Assembly: GCA_021234155.1 (NCBI GenBank)
Contig: JAJEKV010000008.1
Location: 8,084,445-8,148,444, forward strand
Source: Isoetes taiwanensis
Taxonomy: Eukaryota; Streptophyta; Lycopodiopsida; Isoetales; Isoetaceae
Reading direction: 5' to 3'
DNA: 64,000 bases
In this document: one piece after another, positions 1-10,594 of the stretch
Layout: the number at the start of each line of letters is the position of its first letter
Position numbering within the stretch: position 1 is the first letter of the stretch
Translations under genes and position numbers: made by a program
Notes under the pieces: generated by a model
Told to the model about the DNA's origin: nothing
What the model saw: only the letters and a program-made list of their open reading frames with translations
The model's database searches: none

Positions 1-1840
1 GGAGCGACTCAAAGGATTTGCAGAGATGAACATAGAATAGAATAGAATAGAGGCAAAGGTGTTAGTCATCATTTTGAAATCTAGATGTGTCGGGGAGTTA
101 AAGGAAGAAGCTATTTTAATATAAAAAGGCCATGCCTGCTAAAAAAAGGCTAAAGTCGCAGAGAGATCTATAAATAGAATCTAAACTTCAGTTGGATATA
201 TCTCGGCAACCAGAGGTCGGATTGTAGCGATTTTTACTTCATTGGAACCGGCTCGGAGTCTAGTTTCAGAATTGGGATGGCACATTCTGTAGTTCATCCG
301 GACGAGAGAGTAATGTCTGAAAACGTGATGAGGGGTCACAAAAATACTGCGGCAGCGACATCACAGTCTTTATGATCCACAGCTGATCCCAGAGAAGTTA
401 TTTAGTTGAATAACAAAATTCTCAGTGTCTGGAAGAGCCACAGAGATCCTTTGCAGTGTTAGCAAATCTGAGCCCAGTTGGGTGGTGAATTTGTGCCAGA
501 AGATCATGTTCCTGGATCTTAAAGTTGTTTGGATTAACTGTGACTGCTAGTTTTGCAGGTAGAAAAGACCGATTCGTATCATGATCATAGTGCCAATTTC
601 AATTGTATGGTTATAATGACTGATATTATTGAGAAGTTAATGGAGTTAGAGTCATATAGTTTATGGTTACTCTATCAAAGGCACGTCTTCTATTGTCACC
701 AGCAAGGCACCTATAAGGTTTGCTTTCTTATAGATAACATCATTTTTATAATTAAAGGACATGATTTGTAATGTTTCTTCTTACTTTGTTTAAGGACCAT
801 TATCAATGGTTTAATTGCGAATCTATAATGGCCATAATTTGCAATATCTTTGAGATAGCATGGAACTGGAAAAGAAATCTCTATGCAAGAAATATACTTC
901 TACCATCAGTATATTGTAGTGCATGCACCATTTGATAGTAAATGATGATCCTTTAATGCAAAATGCATAACAACAACGAAATTCATATAGTTAAGACAAT
1001 ATTAAAGCATTGCTTATGCTTCAAGCTATCTGCATGTTTATTTGCTATGTGATAAAGGGAACCTCATGGGATGTTGCCAAGCCCATAATCAAGGGGGTGC
1101 ACATTTGTAGTGCGTAAATAACAGCAAAGAATACTTATAGGGGTTTTTTTATTAGTATTTGCTTACATATATGTACCCAGAAAAATATGCAAGTATAAAC
1201 ATAGTTGCATAAAAAATATATTAAGGGGTATAGCCTATATATAAAAATATATAAAAAAGTTGATACAAAAGTTTACTAGTTTCTCTATAGAAATTTTTTA
1301 TTGGTTATACATGCATAGGAATGGAAGGGAATATGAAAAGGGGTTTTTTTGTTAAAACAATGGCAAATAAGGGGTTTTTACCTGATTTTATGACATATCC
1401 AATATACATATAGGTGAATCCCCTGGGCCTATGATAAACAAGTAGTTTAGAGGTCTCATTGTTATAACTGAAGTTTACAAGTTTTCACTCTTTCTTCAAA
1501 CTCAAACTTATAAATTTCCAACTTAACTCAAACTTAGAACTCAAATTCATAGGTTTCCAGCACATGCCCGGGCACCATAAAAGTAACTAGTCCTTCTTGC
1601 GTAATGCAGTTTAAAATTTTTGTTCGCGTTCCTGCGCCGCAATCTAAAATGGCAACAAAGTGACACCTGGAATTCAGATCAAAGGAAGAGCTTCAACGGC
1701 GACAGCTGCTTCGCCTAAGAATTGGGGATGGCTGGCCATGGCTTTGTTTTGGTTATGCAGCTAGAAATGGTTTGAATCGGGCCGCCGGGCCGGGCTGGAG
1801 CTTAGATATGTGGTGGGCAAGAAAAGGCCCAGCTGAACTT
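1..1840. other. AT-rich intergenic stretch, no gene recognised
   Basis: No open frame here resembles a known family. A short GAATA microsatellite (about 34-51) matches the tail of the LINE family seen at 11.8 and 57.8 kb, so it may be the end of a very short LINE relic, but the adjoining GACGTTAAAA motif is not evident. The remainder is low-complexity AT-rich sequence with T-runs near 1145 and 1345. Short frames around 200-390 and 553-771 are not supported by splice sites or family resemblance. Confidence 0.5.
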
Positions 1841-1844
1841 AGCT

Positions 1845-2470
1845 ATGGCGTCGGATTTGGCTTATCCGGTGGTACGAATAATCAGGCAGAATAGTAGAAG
1901 CCACAAGGCAAAAGGATGCAAACAGCCTGAAACTGTCGATACAGAAGGATTATGGTGCTGTATTGTCCGGCCAAAGCCTCTGATTCAAGCTCCATATCAA
2001 CAAGACAGCAAGAAAGAACTGCTTGTGTTTAGATAAACTTTGCTTCCAAGCAAAGCTTCAGACAACGACGATGGATTTTTGGGTACCCCTAAAGCTCCGG
2101 CTGCTTTGGCTATGGCAATGCCTTCTTCTACGTTGTCGCCTTCTGCCTCTGATTTGCACTTTGCAAAGGCAATATCTGTGGAATCCAACTCCTCTGGTGA
2201 AAGTTAAAACCACACCTTCAAAAGTTTTTGCAGAATTGTCTGGTCCCATCACTCCGATTTTTGCAATGCCATGCACCAGACGACCCTGCTTTCTGAGGAA
2301 AATATGCGGAAAATTTTGCGCACGGTTTGATCAACTCGTCTATTATGAACTCTGATCCCAATTTTTTTGTATGCAATGGTTTTTGTGTTTGTCAATTTAG
2401 AGACTTCAACAAGATATGGTTCTGAGTTCGTTGAGTTCCCTGTGTCATCTTCACTGCTAGTAAATTTCAC
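1845..2470. other. Unresolved region with overlapping short ORFs on both strands
   Basis: Four overlapping frames of 60-110 residues occur here, two on each strand, and composition is slightly less AT-rich than the flanks. The minus-strand frame 2470-2249 and the plus frame 2023-2355 are the longest. None shows a domain I recognise. A decayed exon is possible, but chance frames are equally likely. Confidence 0.25.
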
Positions 2471-3165
2471 TTCTCAAATCTGAGATTGTTTAACAAATTG
2501 TTTGAAAATTGGCAATCTGTTTTTATCAGTTCCTTATCTTAGTAGAAGAGTTATAGGTATAAAACAAGGATTTACATTATAGGGGCAAAGACAGTAAAAT
2601 ATCCTAAGACAGATAAGAATTATACAAGGATACAACTGCCTATTGAAGAATAAGCAAATGCAAATTTATTACTTTGTAAAAGATGAATAGAATGATAACG
2701 AACGTGTAATCTTTTACCAATAAGCAAGAGGCTATCCTAAACATACCACTATCCAACATTAATAAAACAAAGATGGCTAATATTAGGTTTGATTATAGCT
2801 ATTCTTTGCCAGTTAGGAGCCATAACAATGCCCGTGCTAGCAACAACCTCTAAAGCATATACGAAAATGTCTCCATGAAGAACACCAAAAGGCTGAAAAA
2901 CATAGGAATCAACGCAGAGTCTGAATCAAAAAGGATATGCACCAAACATTGGAAAAAATAATCCTTATTTTGGCAAAAGTAATTTGATTCATTTCCTTCA
3001 AAAAATTGGATAATAAGCAACCCCGCTGCTTCTTCAATCCAATGTTATGTACTAATCTGTGAGACTCGATTGGTCATATGTTCATTTTCTAAGAGCACTA
3101 TAATATTTCATCTCGAAATGCCATCCATAATACTTGGGTCCTTACCTTATACTAAGATTGTAAAG
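2471..3165. other. Intergenic, nothing recognised
   Basis: AT-rich non-coding sequence. I see no domain-bearing frame, tRNA or clear repeat. Confidence 0.4.
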
Positions 3166-3243
3166 ATCACCAAGTCTGTAAAGAGAAATGTTCGCGGCGG
3201 GCAAGGCTGCCGCGATAAATTTCTTGTAATAATAATAATAATA
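3166..3243 (+). mobile_element. SINE 3'-end fragment with GC hairpin and (AAT)n tail
   Basis: This is a 5'-truncated copy of the family seen in minus orientation at 9700-9962 and 14484-14560. Shared features are AAGAGAAAtgTTCGCGGCGG, a CGGCGGgCAAGGctGCCGCG hairpin, then GATAAATTTCTTGTA followed by AAT repeats (about 3228-3243). The simple-repeat tail is typical of a SINE. Copy 1 has two arm mismatches compared with the perfect hairpin of the 9.7 kb copy. Confidence 0.7.
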
Positions 3244-3539
3244 TCAAAAATTTTGAGTTTGGGTTTGGTTGCGGGCCCTTGAATTTTTGGACATACCTAA
3301 CGTCTACGATTCTTGAGAACAAATTCAAGTACATTCTTTGATATTCTTTGTCTACATTCATGGTAGCACAATTTCAGCTTGAATCCAAAATGAAGGAGCC
3401 ATTCAACCTGCAACCATGTAGAATTTTTCTGTGCAGAAGATCCGTAGCTACGTGTAATAACATGCTATGTTTAGGTAAAGGATAGAGCAAATATTGACAA
3501 TGCATGATTTGTCTTAGAAGTGGACACGTGAAGACATGT

Positions 3540-3562
3540 TAGTATGTATATAGAAGAAGAGG
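3540..3562 (+). promoter_or_regulatory. Possible TATA element of the dehydrogenase gene
   Basis: A TATATA motif (TGTATATAGAAG, about 3546-3556) lies 35-40 bases before the ATG at 3587. A TATA box this close would leave a very short 5' leader. It is the only TATA-like motif just upstream, and transcription start is not visible from sequence. Confidence 0.35.
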
Positions 3563-3586
3563 AAGGAGGAAGCACCACATTCGAAA

Positions 3587-5466
3587 ATGGATCCTTTTCA
3601 AGCAGTGCTCGACCTCGCCGTACCTCCATCTGCCATTCTGTTTCTCATCACCATATGGCCCCTTCTTATGGCCTTCAGGTTTTTTTCTTGGATTCGTAGC
3701 ATCCTTTTCATGGAAGATATTAGAGACAAAGTGGTTATCATCACCGGTGCATCTTCAGGAATTGGCGAGGTTGTGATTTTTTTTTCCCTAGTGTTGTTTT
3801 TGTTCCCTTTTTAAGGGTTTTGATCCATGTTTCTCTGTGCAGCATGTTGCTTATGAGTATGCAAAAAGAGGAGCAACTCTTATCTTGATTGCACGGAGGG
3901 AAAACTTGTTGCATGAAGTTGCTGAAAGATGCCGTGGATTTGGGTCTAAGGAAGTGAGAATAGCTATTGCAGATGTTAACAAGGAAGAAGACTGCAGGAA
4001 GTTTGTTGAGGAGACCGTTAATCAGTATGGAAGATGTAAGTCTTCGAAAATTCAGTGTAGAGTCCAGTGACATACAGTGACAGTGTAGAGTCCAGTGACA
4101 TACAGTGACATTAAGTCGTCAATGTAGTTCTAAACAATCTTATACTTTCAAAAACATTTTTAACGATTTAAGTTCTTGTTTAAGATGCTTGTTTTACACT
4201 TTGGATTGCAAAATTCAGTTTCATTAAATCGTCAATTTTGTTTTGAACAATCTTATGCTTTCAAAAGCAATCTTAACAGGCTTCAAGTTCTCGCATAAGA
4301 TGCTTGTTTTTCTCTTTTGATTGCATGGTGATGATGCTTGTTTTTCTCTTATTGCCATGATAAAGGATGTTGATGATTCTTTTGTAGTGGATCATTTGGT
4401 CAATAATGCTGGAGTTGGACAGTGTTACCTCTTTGAGGAAGCTACAGACCCAAAAAATTTTGCTCCAATTGTGGTAATGTTTTTTAAAATGTCTTCTCGT
4501 TTTCCACTTATGTGGCAAAGCATTTTTGCAGTTACTAACGTCAGTTTATGGATTCAGGACACAACATTCTGGGGGAACATTTATCCCACATATTATGCAT
4601 TACCACATTTGAAAAAGTCAATGGGTAAAATTGTAGCGAATTCCTCAACTGCTTCTTGGTTGCCATATCCTCGAATGGCGGCTTACAATGTAGGTGGTGC
4701 TGTGATTGGGTTGAATACAATTAGGAGTTTCTCATTATTATGAGTAAATGCGGGTCTTTGGATTGATTAAAGAAGTTGCGAAGTTGCTAAATGCAGATCT
4801 GTAGATGGGGTTTCTTTGTTAATTTTTTTTCCAAATGCAGGTCTTTAGATGGGGTGGGTTTTATCAAAGAATTTCTTATCATTTTGATTGTTACAGGCAG
4901 CAAAGGCAGGATTGTTCCATTTCTATGAGACGTTGCGGGTGGAATGCGGTACAGAGGTTGGAATAACCATTATAACACCAGGATTAGTAGAGAGTGAGTT
5001 AAGTGCTGGAAAGTTTATTGGCAGGGAAGGGAAGGTGACTGTAAGTCAAGAAGCAAGAGATGTGAGTGTACCTTAAAAGAACCTAGCTTTCAAATGTTTC
5101 CTGCATTTTAGAAGCTCCATAGTGATGTGGCTGTATTCTTTTTGTTTTAAACAGATGCTGCTTGGACCAACTCCAGTTGTGCATGCTGAAGATTGTGCAA
5201 GAGCTATTGTATATGGAGCTTTACAAGGAAAAAAATATGTGCAGGTGCCCAAATGGTACTCAGCGTTTCTGGCATATAGGGTTTTGGTACCTGAGCTACT
5301 AGACTGGTGCATGCGCCTTATGTTCCTGCAAAGGGCTCCCTTCAGTGAGGTGCCCCCTGCTAAGCTTATGCTTGATATACCAGGAACCAAAGACTTTCTT
5401 TACCCTGATACCATCAAGCATCCTGAAGCTATACAGCCCAGTCCTACTCCTGCCCCTGCTGAATAG
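3587..5466 (+). CDS. HSD1: 11-beta-hydroxysteroid dehydrogenase-like short-chain dehydrogenase (steroleosin type), 6 exons
   Basis: NAD(P)(H)-dependent short-chain dehydrogenase of the plant HSD/steroleosin group. Known members sit on lipid-droplet or ER membranes and act on sterol or brassinosteroid-type substrates; the substrate here is inferred only. Exons: 3587-3769, 3843-4035, 4388-4473, 4558-4689, 4897-5061, 5155-5466. All introns are GT-AG and frame is kept, giving 356 aa. Residues about 8-40 form a hydrophobic N-terminal anchor with a Pro-Pro pair, as in steroleosins. The cofactor motif TGASSGIG is at residues 53-60 and NNAG at 131-134. The active site is Ser184, Tyr197 and Lys201 (YNAAK); the catalytic Tyr is at the end of exon 4 and the Lys in exon 5. 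The C-terminus is Pro/Ala-rich. Length matches the usual ~350 aa. The start is the first ATG in the N-terminal anchor exon. No lesion is seen, so it is probably functional. Confidence 0.93.
4053..4325 (+). repeat. Tandem duplications inside intron 2 of the dehydrogenase gene
   Basis: A 28-bp unit is repeated perfectly at 4053-4080 and 4081-4108. It is followed by a ~113-bp imperfect direct duplication (4111-4210 and 4224-4325) sharing TAA(G/A)TCGTCAAT, CAATCTTAT(A/G)CTTTCAAAA and AAGATGCTTGTTTT blocks. Most of this intron therefore arose by local duplication. Confidence 0.8.
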
Positions 5467-5522
5467 CGTCCTTCCTGAAACTGTTATATTTTATTTTTTG
5501 TAGTTGATGGTTGATGTCAGTA

Positions 5523-5640
5523 ACATTTTGATTGTTCACTGCTTCTAATAAATTGTCTGTCACATTTTGATTGTTCACTGCTTCTAATAAATTGCCTGTC
5601 GCATTTGATTGTTCATTGCATCTGATATATTTTGTCCGTC
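5523..5640 (+). repeat. Triplicated 39-40 bp 3'-UTR unit carrying AATAAA
   Basis: Three head-to-tail units (5523-5561, 5562-5600, 5601-5640) lie 57 bases after the dehydrogenase stop. Units 1 and 2 differ at about one base and each holds CTAATAAATTG, a consensus poly(A) signal. Unit 3 is diverged (GATATATT). Duplication has therefore produced two equivalent polyadenylation signals. Confidence 0.8.
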
Positions 5641-5762
5641 AAGCTGTTTCCAATTGAGTTTCATTGAGTGAAATAACAATTTTGAAATAATGCTTGTCTG
5701 ACCACAAAGTTTTTAGCATGTTTTGCAAATTTCTATTGTTGTGGCAGTGTTCACGTCGTATA

Positions 5763-6090
5763 TAGGGTCCAGTCATATGATGCCATTAAAGAGGGGATTT
5801 TTTCTTGTTGCTATACGTTTTTTTTTCCCTCGGGGCACATATCCTATTAGACTCCGAAAGAATACGTTTCAAAGAAAGAATGGAAGCAAGAAAATTTTTC
5901 AAAGAAAGAATGGAAGCAAGAAAATTTTGCGCCCTTGTTTGTGATCCGGCATAAGATCGCTGCTGAGTGCTATAAAATCATCCCAGTGCTATAAAATCAT
6001 CCCCTGTCCTCATCTTTGAAATCCTTGTTGACGACAATGCTTCCAACTGATGCCAACCCTGTTGAATGCATCATGTGACTGGACCCTTAG
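5763..6090. mobile_element. MITE-like element with ~20-bp terminal inverted repeats
   Basis: The left end TAGGGTCCAGTCATATGATG (from 5763) is matched in inverse near 6068-6089 (GCATCATGTGACTGGACCC). The two ends enclose ~330 bp with no coding potential. Inside is a 30-bp direct duplication around 5873-5932 (AAAGAAAGAATGGAAGCAAG twice). The arrangement fits a small non-autonomous DNA element. No clear target-site duplication was found. Confidence 0.5.
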
Positions 6091-6165
6091 GAGCGGTGTT
6101 AATCTTGTCTTCGTTAATATATTGATATCATTATAACTAGTAATGGTGCCCAGTGTTGCTGGGCA

Positions 6166-6919
6166 TAAGGCCCTTTTTTCACGGCAAGGTTGTCTTAAAT
6201 TTTTGGATGTTTGATTGGGCCACTTAGGCAAATAAGACTCGAGAGCTTTTCCACGGATAGTTTTGCGACATGTCTCATTTACATACCGTACAATTTTGCT
6301 ATCCCATTTTCTTCCGGGGGAAACCCCCCGCCACATTTTGCGACATCAAATTGTAGCCAATCATTCTCTCCTGTTGCCGCAGAAGAAGGGAAGTAAAAAA
6401 AAAAAGGATTTCTGGGAAGTTCGAGCATCCTGGATGCGTCCGGCTTGGAAGCATGCATCAAATTCTCGATTCATGCTTGGAGCACCTCGTTTTTTGGTTT
6501 AGGGTTTGTTGAAGTATGAACAATATAAAGGCGCTGCCCTGGAATTGCTGAGATTCGAAGCTCTTGCAGAGGAATTGCAGGTCGGATTCCCAGCTCTCGA
6601 AGCTCTTGCAAGTCGAAATTGCAGACCCGAAGCCCTTGTAGGTCGCTTGCAGGTCGAAGCCCTTGCAGACTCGAAGCCCTTGCAGGTCGAAATTGCAGAC
6701 CCGAAGCCCTTGCAGGTCTTTGCTCCAAGGTCATGCAGCAGGTCTGTGGAAAACCAAGATTTTAAGACACGTCTTATCTTAATAGTGCACGTCTTAAATT
6801 TAAGCAGTGGTAAATCGATCTGTTTAGGACGTGACATGGAGCTGAGATGGATCCCAAAAGGGTGTCTTATTCAAATGGGACAGCCATAAAATAAGACTGC
6901 CGTGGAAAAAAGGCCTAAG
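6166..6919 (+). mobile_element. Non-autonomous TIR element, copy 1
   Basis: The left end (TAAGGCCCTTTTTTCACGGC, then AAGGTTGTCTTA) is inverted at the right end near 6890-6918 (TAAGACTGCCGTGGAAAAAAGGCCTAA). The ~750-bp interior has no transposase and includes a minisatellite. A related end, in reverse, is at 24595-24634, which shows a family. The superfamily is not identifiable from what is visible. Confidence 0.6.
6553..6717 (+). repeat. GAAGC(C/T)CTTGCAGGTCG minisatellite
   Basis: About seven imperfect 18-24 bp units of the form GAAGCCCTTGCAGGTCGAAATTGCAGACCC lie inside the TIR element. The repetition produces open frames on both strands with Leu/Gln/Val/Glu/Ala-rich peptides. These are consequences of the repeat, not genes. 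Confidence 0.75.
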
Positions 6920-7840
6920 TTAAGAACGTGTAAATGATGATGTTTAGGCTTAGAGTTGCTTCACAAAATCATTTATGCTGGGCATAAGTTAAAGAACGTG
7001 TAAATGATGTATTTAGGCTTCATTTATGCTTCTGCTTATGCTCTTGAAGGTTTCAAGAGCTTAATGACCTTTTTATCGGTTTCACATTGTATCTCTACAT
7101 GTTTTCATTTATCAGAAGTGTTTTGTATTGTAACTCTGCATGTTTTTCGATTTTTTTGTTTTGTGGTGTGTGGGGTGTCTAGAGGTTCGATTCCTCCACC
7201 GCCTCTGTATTTTGCTATTTGAGGATGTTTGGCACGTGCACTATGGCAAATTTAATCCTTTCCTGGGTCTCAATGGTTGAGTGTTCTTTTATTTTATTTT
7301 TTTATCCTTTTCCCGATCTCAATGGTTGAGTGTTCTTTTAATTATCTCATTATGTGTGTATTGCCACATGTATGGTTGTAGGGATTACATCATTGACTTA
7401 GTAAAAATTTATTTGGGGCCGGGGGTGTGTTGTTGAGTTGGGTGGATATACCTCCCATACTTAAAGGTTGTTTCTTACCTTCGCATGGCTTTTATTCTTT
7501 GGCATGTCTACCCTTTTTATTTTGTGGCTTACTTATTACCAACATTGTACTAATACGGCATGTTGCCAACATTGTACTAATTTGGCTAGGACCTTTATCA
7601 ACACATGTTTCCAACATTGTGGTAGTGTTTTAAAGTTTGCATTGTAAAGTTTTGGGTTTGAGAGGTGTGTGGGCCCCATCAATATTTGAATATAAGACAT
7701 TGAAACTATAAGCAAAACAAAATTTGAGCTGCAATTATTTGCCGTTGTTGTAGCTAAAATTACTTGCATACATCAACATTAATATTCTGTAAAATTCAAT
7801 ATATCAATTCCCTACAACAGATTGAATGGACATGTTAGTT
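6920..7840. other. Intergenic with a possible tRNA-like T-arm
   Basis: Mostly T-rich non-coding sequence. At about 7181-7199 GAGGTTCGATTCCTC forms a perfect T-stem/loop with an RNA polymerase III B-box, but no convincing A-box or acceptor stem lies upstream, so it is at best a SINE or tRNA remnant. Short CCAACATTGTACTAAT repeats occur at 7539-7582. Confidence 0.4.
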
Positions 7841-8035
7841 CAGACGGGAGACATTGTTATTTTCAAAAGTCTGCAACATGGGCAGACGGGAGACATTGTT
7901 ATTTTCAAAAGTCTGCAACATGGGCAAAATAGTTGAAGGGCAATAGAATTTTTCTGTAATATACCAGACCAGACATGTTATTTCCAAAAGCCTGCAACAT
8001 GCACAAAATAATTGAAGGGCCACAGAATTTTCCCA
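7841..8035 (+). repeat. 42-bp tandem repeat plus diverged third unit
   Basis: Units at 7841-7882 and 7883-7924 are identical (CAGACGGGAGACATTGTTAT and following). A diverged unit with the AAAAG(C/T)CTGCAACATG core and the downstream AATTGAAGGGC block recurs at about 7970-8035. Confidence 0.8.
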
Positions 8036-8595
8036 TAAACATCACCGAGCTTGCATCATCACAATATTGATTTAGTTATTTAAATAACTTAGATTCAAGG
8101 AATATAGCACAATATAACATTCCTTATAAGCAAGGTATTTGGAAGCATTATCTATGCCGTCAGACAAATAATAAATTCCTAAGGAATCATGTTAAAAATA
8201 TACATCCCCTCTTATTATTCTGAATAGAAGAAACTCCAGCATAGAAAATTTATAATCTCTTCTTTTGCGAATCTGCTGGAAAAACATGGTTGATACATAG
8301 CAAACAAGAAACGTTTTGAAGAATCAAGTGAACTAAAGATGGAACTGTTTCTTAGAACTTTATGCATGCATTGGTTATGGTCAACTACTTCTAATCTATC
8401 ATAATGAACATTTATATTTGAAGACAAGAAAGGAAGCATAATAATAAACATTAAGAATTCAAATATATTTGCATGTACAACTAAGAAAGACCATCTATCA
8501 AGAACGTTTACTAACCTGTGAGTCAATATGATTGTGTTGCAAAGTGATACACAAAGATAGATGCATCTCCCTTCTTGCATATTTTAAACAGCAAC
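8036..8595. other. Intergenic, no recognised gene
   Basis: A 121-codon minus-strand frame (8580-8215) exists, but its translation matches no family I know and it is AT-rich. No splice context supports it. Confidence 0.35.
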
Positions 8596-9338
8596 CTATT
8601 GCGTATTCTTGCATCTTGCCTCAGAAGCCCTTGTGTGTATTCTTACCTCCAAGGGTGTCCTATCATAATAAAAATAAAGAATATTATGCTTAAAGATACC
8701 TGAATTAAGATTCTCTATAATGGCTTCTTGCAATCTGGCATGTTGCTTTTTTTTCTCCTTACAGCTTCGCCTCTGTACTGATGCATAATGATGGAAATTG
8801 AAGCCACAATGTTGCACAGTTTTTCAAAGGCAATCTTTCTTTCTGGCATAACTGATGGATCTGGCATAGCAGATCTTCTGCTCAATTCCCAAATCTGTGA
8901 GTTATTTTTTATTAGGCTACTATTATAGATGGGATCCAAAATGCGATTCATACTACCATTCATATGACATCGGAGCATGGGTTCAACTATGCAGCTTGAG
9001 TTATCCAATGCCTCAAAACCCAATTCTTTAGTCTTTCAATCTGCATTGCTAGCCCCATTTCTGGCCTTGAATCATTATGAAACAGAGTTTGAGCTTTGAA
9101 TATCTCTGGCTATGCCTTCCAGTAGCATATGCACAGAAAGGGCCATACCATGCATACCTCTGATGTTTTGGAAATGGGCAAGCTTTTCGTTATTTTCCAC
9201 AGTGTGAGAAAGGGCTGCGAGAAAGGCCATGGTTGTTGCTATACTTGGGCGAGTCGAGGTCCTTATGCTGCCTCTGTTGGAGGTGCCTCTCCGTAGATCC
9301 GCCTTCGATTCTGTCCCCACCCGTTTCCTTCTGCTCAA
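8596..9338 (-). pseudogene. Unidentified minus-strand coding-like region, broken frames
   Basis: Three consecutive minus-strand frames (9338-9075, 9023-8715, 8817-8596) have soluble-protein composition, richer in charged residues than chance frames nearby. The first begins MSRRKRVGTESK and contains a stretch ending MLLEGIARDIQ. A shift of frame after that point reads on through PEMGLAMQIERLKNWVL, and a later part ends RLQEAIIENLNSG before a possible GT donor near 8704. This pattern suggests exons of a decayed or misread gene. I do not recognise the family. Confidence 0.3.
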
Positions 9339-9699
9339 AGCTGCTCAAAGCAGTTAGCTCTGCCGCCATTGCCGATGTATAGCTCCAACCTAAATCCTAA
9401 TGAAACATGTTTTTTTTTGTTCTTGTGTCAGCGCCATGTTGGGCGGCAAAGCTCTTCTAGGGTTTGCATGCCGTAGTCAGGCTACAACCAACAGACTAAA
9501 CTGAACAACCCTCTACACCAAATGGGACCTGAAGACTAAATCCGAACCATATCCGTGAACTGGAGGCCGAAGCTGTAACACGAAATGGAAGGTTAAAAGA
9601 CCCTAAAAAAGGTCGCAAAAACACCCATCCGTCCGATCTAGGCAAAATAATCTAGACCGTCAGATTTAGGGCTTGATCCAACACTTACAGTAAAACTTT
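9339..9699. other. Intergenic, nothing recognised
   Basis: Higher GC than neighbours, with no open frame of note. It sits upstream (on the minus strand) of the unidentified region above and could include its 5' flank. Confidence 0.3.
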
Positions 9700-9962
9700 A
9701 TAATACAAGAAATTTATCGCGGCGGCCTTGGCCGCCGCGAACGTTTCTCTAGTTCCAACCCGCTGAGGTTTGGCCCACTATTAACATTCAACCTGTCAAT
9801 GCAATGCATGCTTAATAATGGGTTTCTATTCACAAGGGTGCGAGACCACATGTGGTAGCATTTATGAATTGCCGAACAGGCGGGATTTGAACCCACATTG
9901 TTGCCTTGTGTCCTCTTGCCCATACGATAGATAGTTGCTGCGAGATGACCATGAGGTTCCCA
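9700..9962 (-). mobile_element. tRNA-derived SINE, near full length, with perfect GC hairpin
   Basis: Read on the minus strand, it starts with a tRNA-like head (GGAACCTCATGGTCATCTCG, then GTGGGTTCAAATCCCGCC, an exact T-arm and B-box). It continues through a ~150-bp body and ends in a hairpin with perfect 10-bp arms CGCGGCGGCC and a TT loop at 9718-9739, followed by GATAAATTTCTTGTATTATA. Relatives are at 3166-3243 (plus) and about 14484-14580 (minus). There is no coding capacity. Confidence 0.8.
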
Positions 9963-10012
9963 ATGCTGGTATCCCTTTCTCTCTTTTATCCTCTCCTTTT
10001 TATCACCCGATG

Positions 10013-10293
10013 CTAGTCAATGGGGTTTGAGCCTGGATGGGTGCTGCCCAGAACCAATGGCCTGACCACTAGACTAACAGCGCGGTTGCCATTATCTCTT
10101 TCTCGCCATCCATTGCTAGTCAGTGGGTTTTGAGCCTGGATGGGTGATGCCCAGAACCAATGGCCTGACCACTAGGCTAAGAACGCGATGTACCTTTTTG
10201 TTTATTTAGCTACACCCGATGAAGGGCAGTGGGCTTTGAGCCTAGACGGGGGTTTCCCATAACCATTAGCTTAACCACTTGGCCGTCAACGCG
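10013..10293 (-). repeat. Three tandem tRNA-like sequences
   Basis: On the minus strand three ~72-nt tRNA-like units lie about 104 bp apart (about 10293-10222, 10188-10117, 10085-10013). Each has an A-box-like D-arm (TAGCCTAGTGGTCAGGCC, or GGCCAAGTGGTTAAG in the most upstream unit) and a B-box-like T-arm (GGCTCAAA(A/G)CCCACTG). Units 2 and 3 are close copies; unit 1 looks most like a Ser/Leu-type D-arm. Anticodon and acceptor stems do not pair well enough to call functional tRNAs. They may be SINE heads or a tRNA pseudogene array. Confidence 0.65.
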
Positions 10294-10594
10294 GTGAGCA
10301 TCATTTTATCTCTGCCTCATTTGTTTAATGTAATTTGTTTGTTTAATGTTTCTAGTTTGATTTGTTGAAGAATAGATGTGGGGAACCTCATGGTAATCAA
10401 ACAGCATGCCATCTATTGTATGGGCCAGAAAGGGAATGGGATGAGAGATATAGAGCACGCAACTTGTTTGAAGTATGCATGGAATGGAAGTGGATCTGCC
10501 GGGTTGTCTCATCATCGCTCGCATGGCCACATTGGTCCACAGAAATGCCTCGTGGACTGCAATGGTGCCGGAGTTTTGTATGCAGGGGCAAGCA

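Noticed and set aside
10013-10293. Functional tRNA genes
   Set aside because: A and B boxes are visible but acceptor and anticodon stems do not pair adequately; better read as tRNA-derived repeats.
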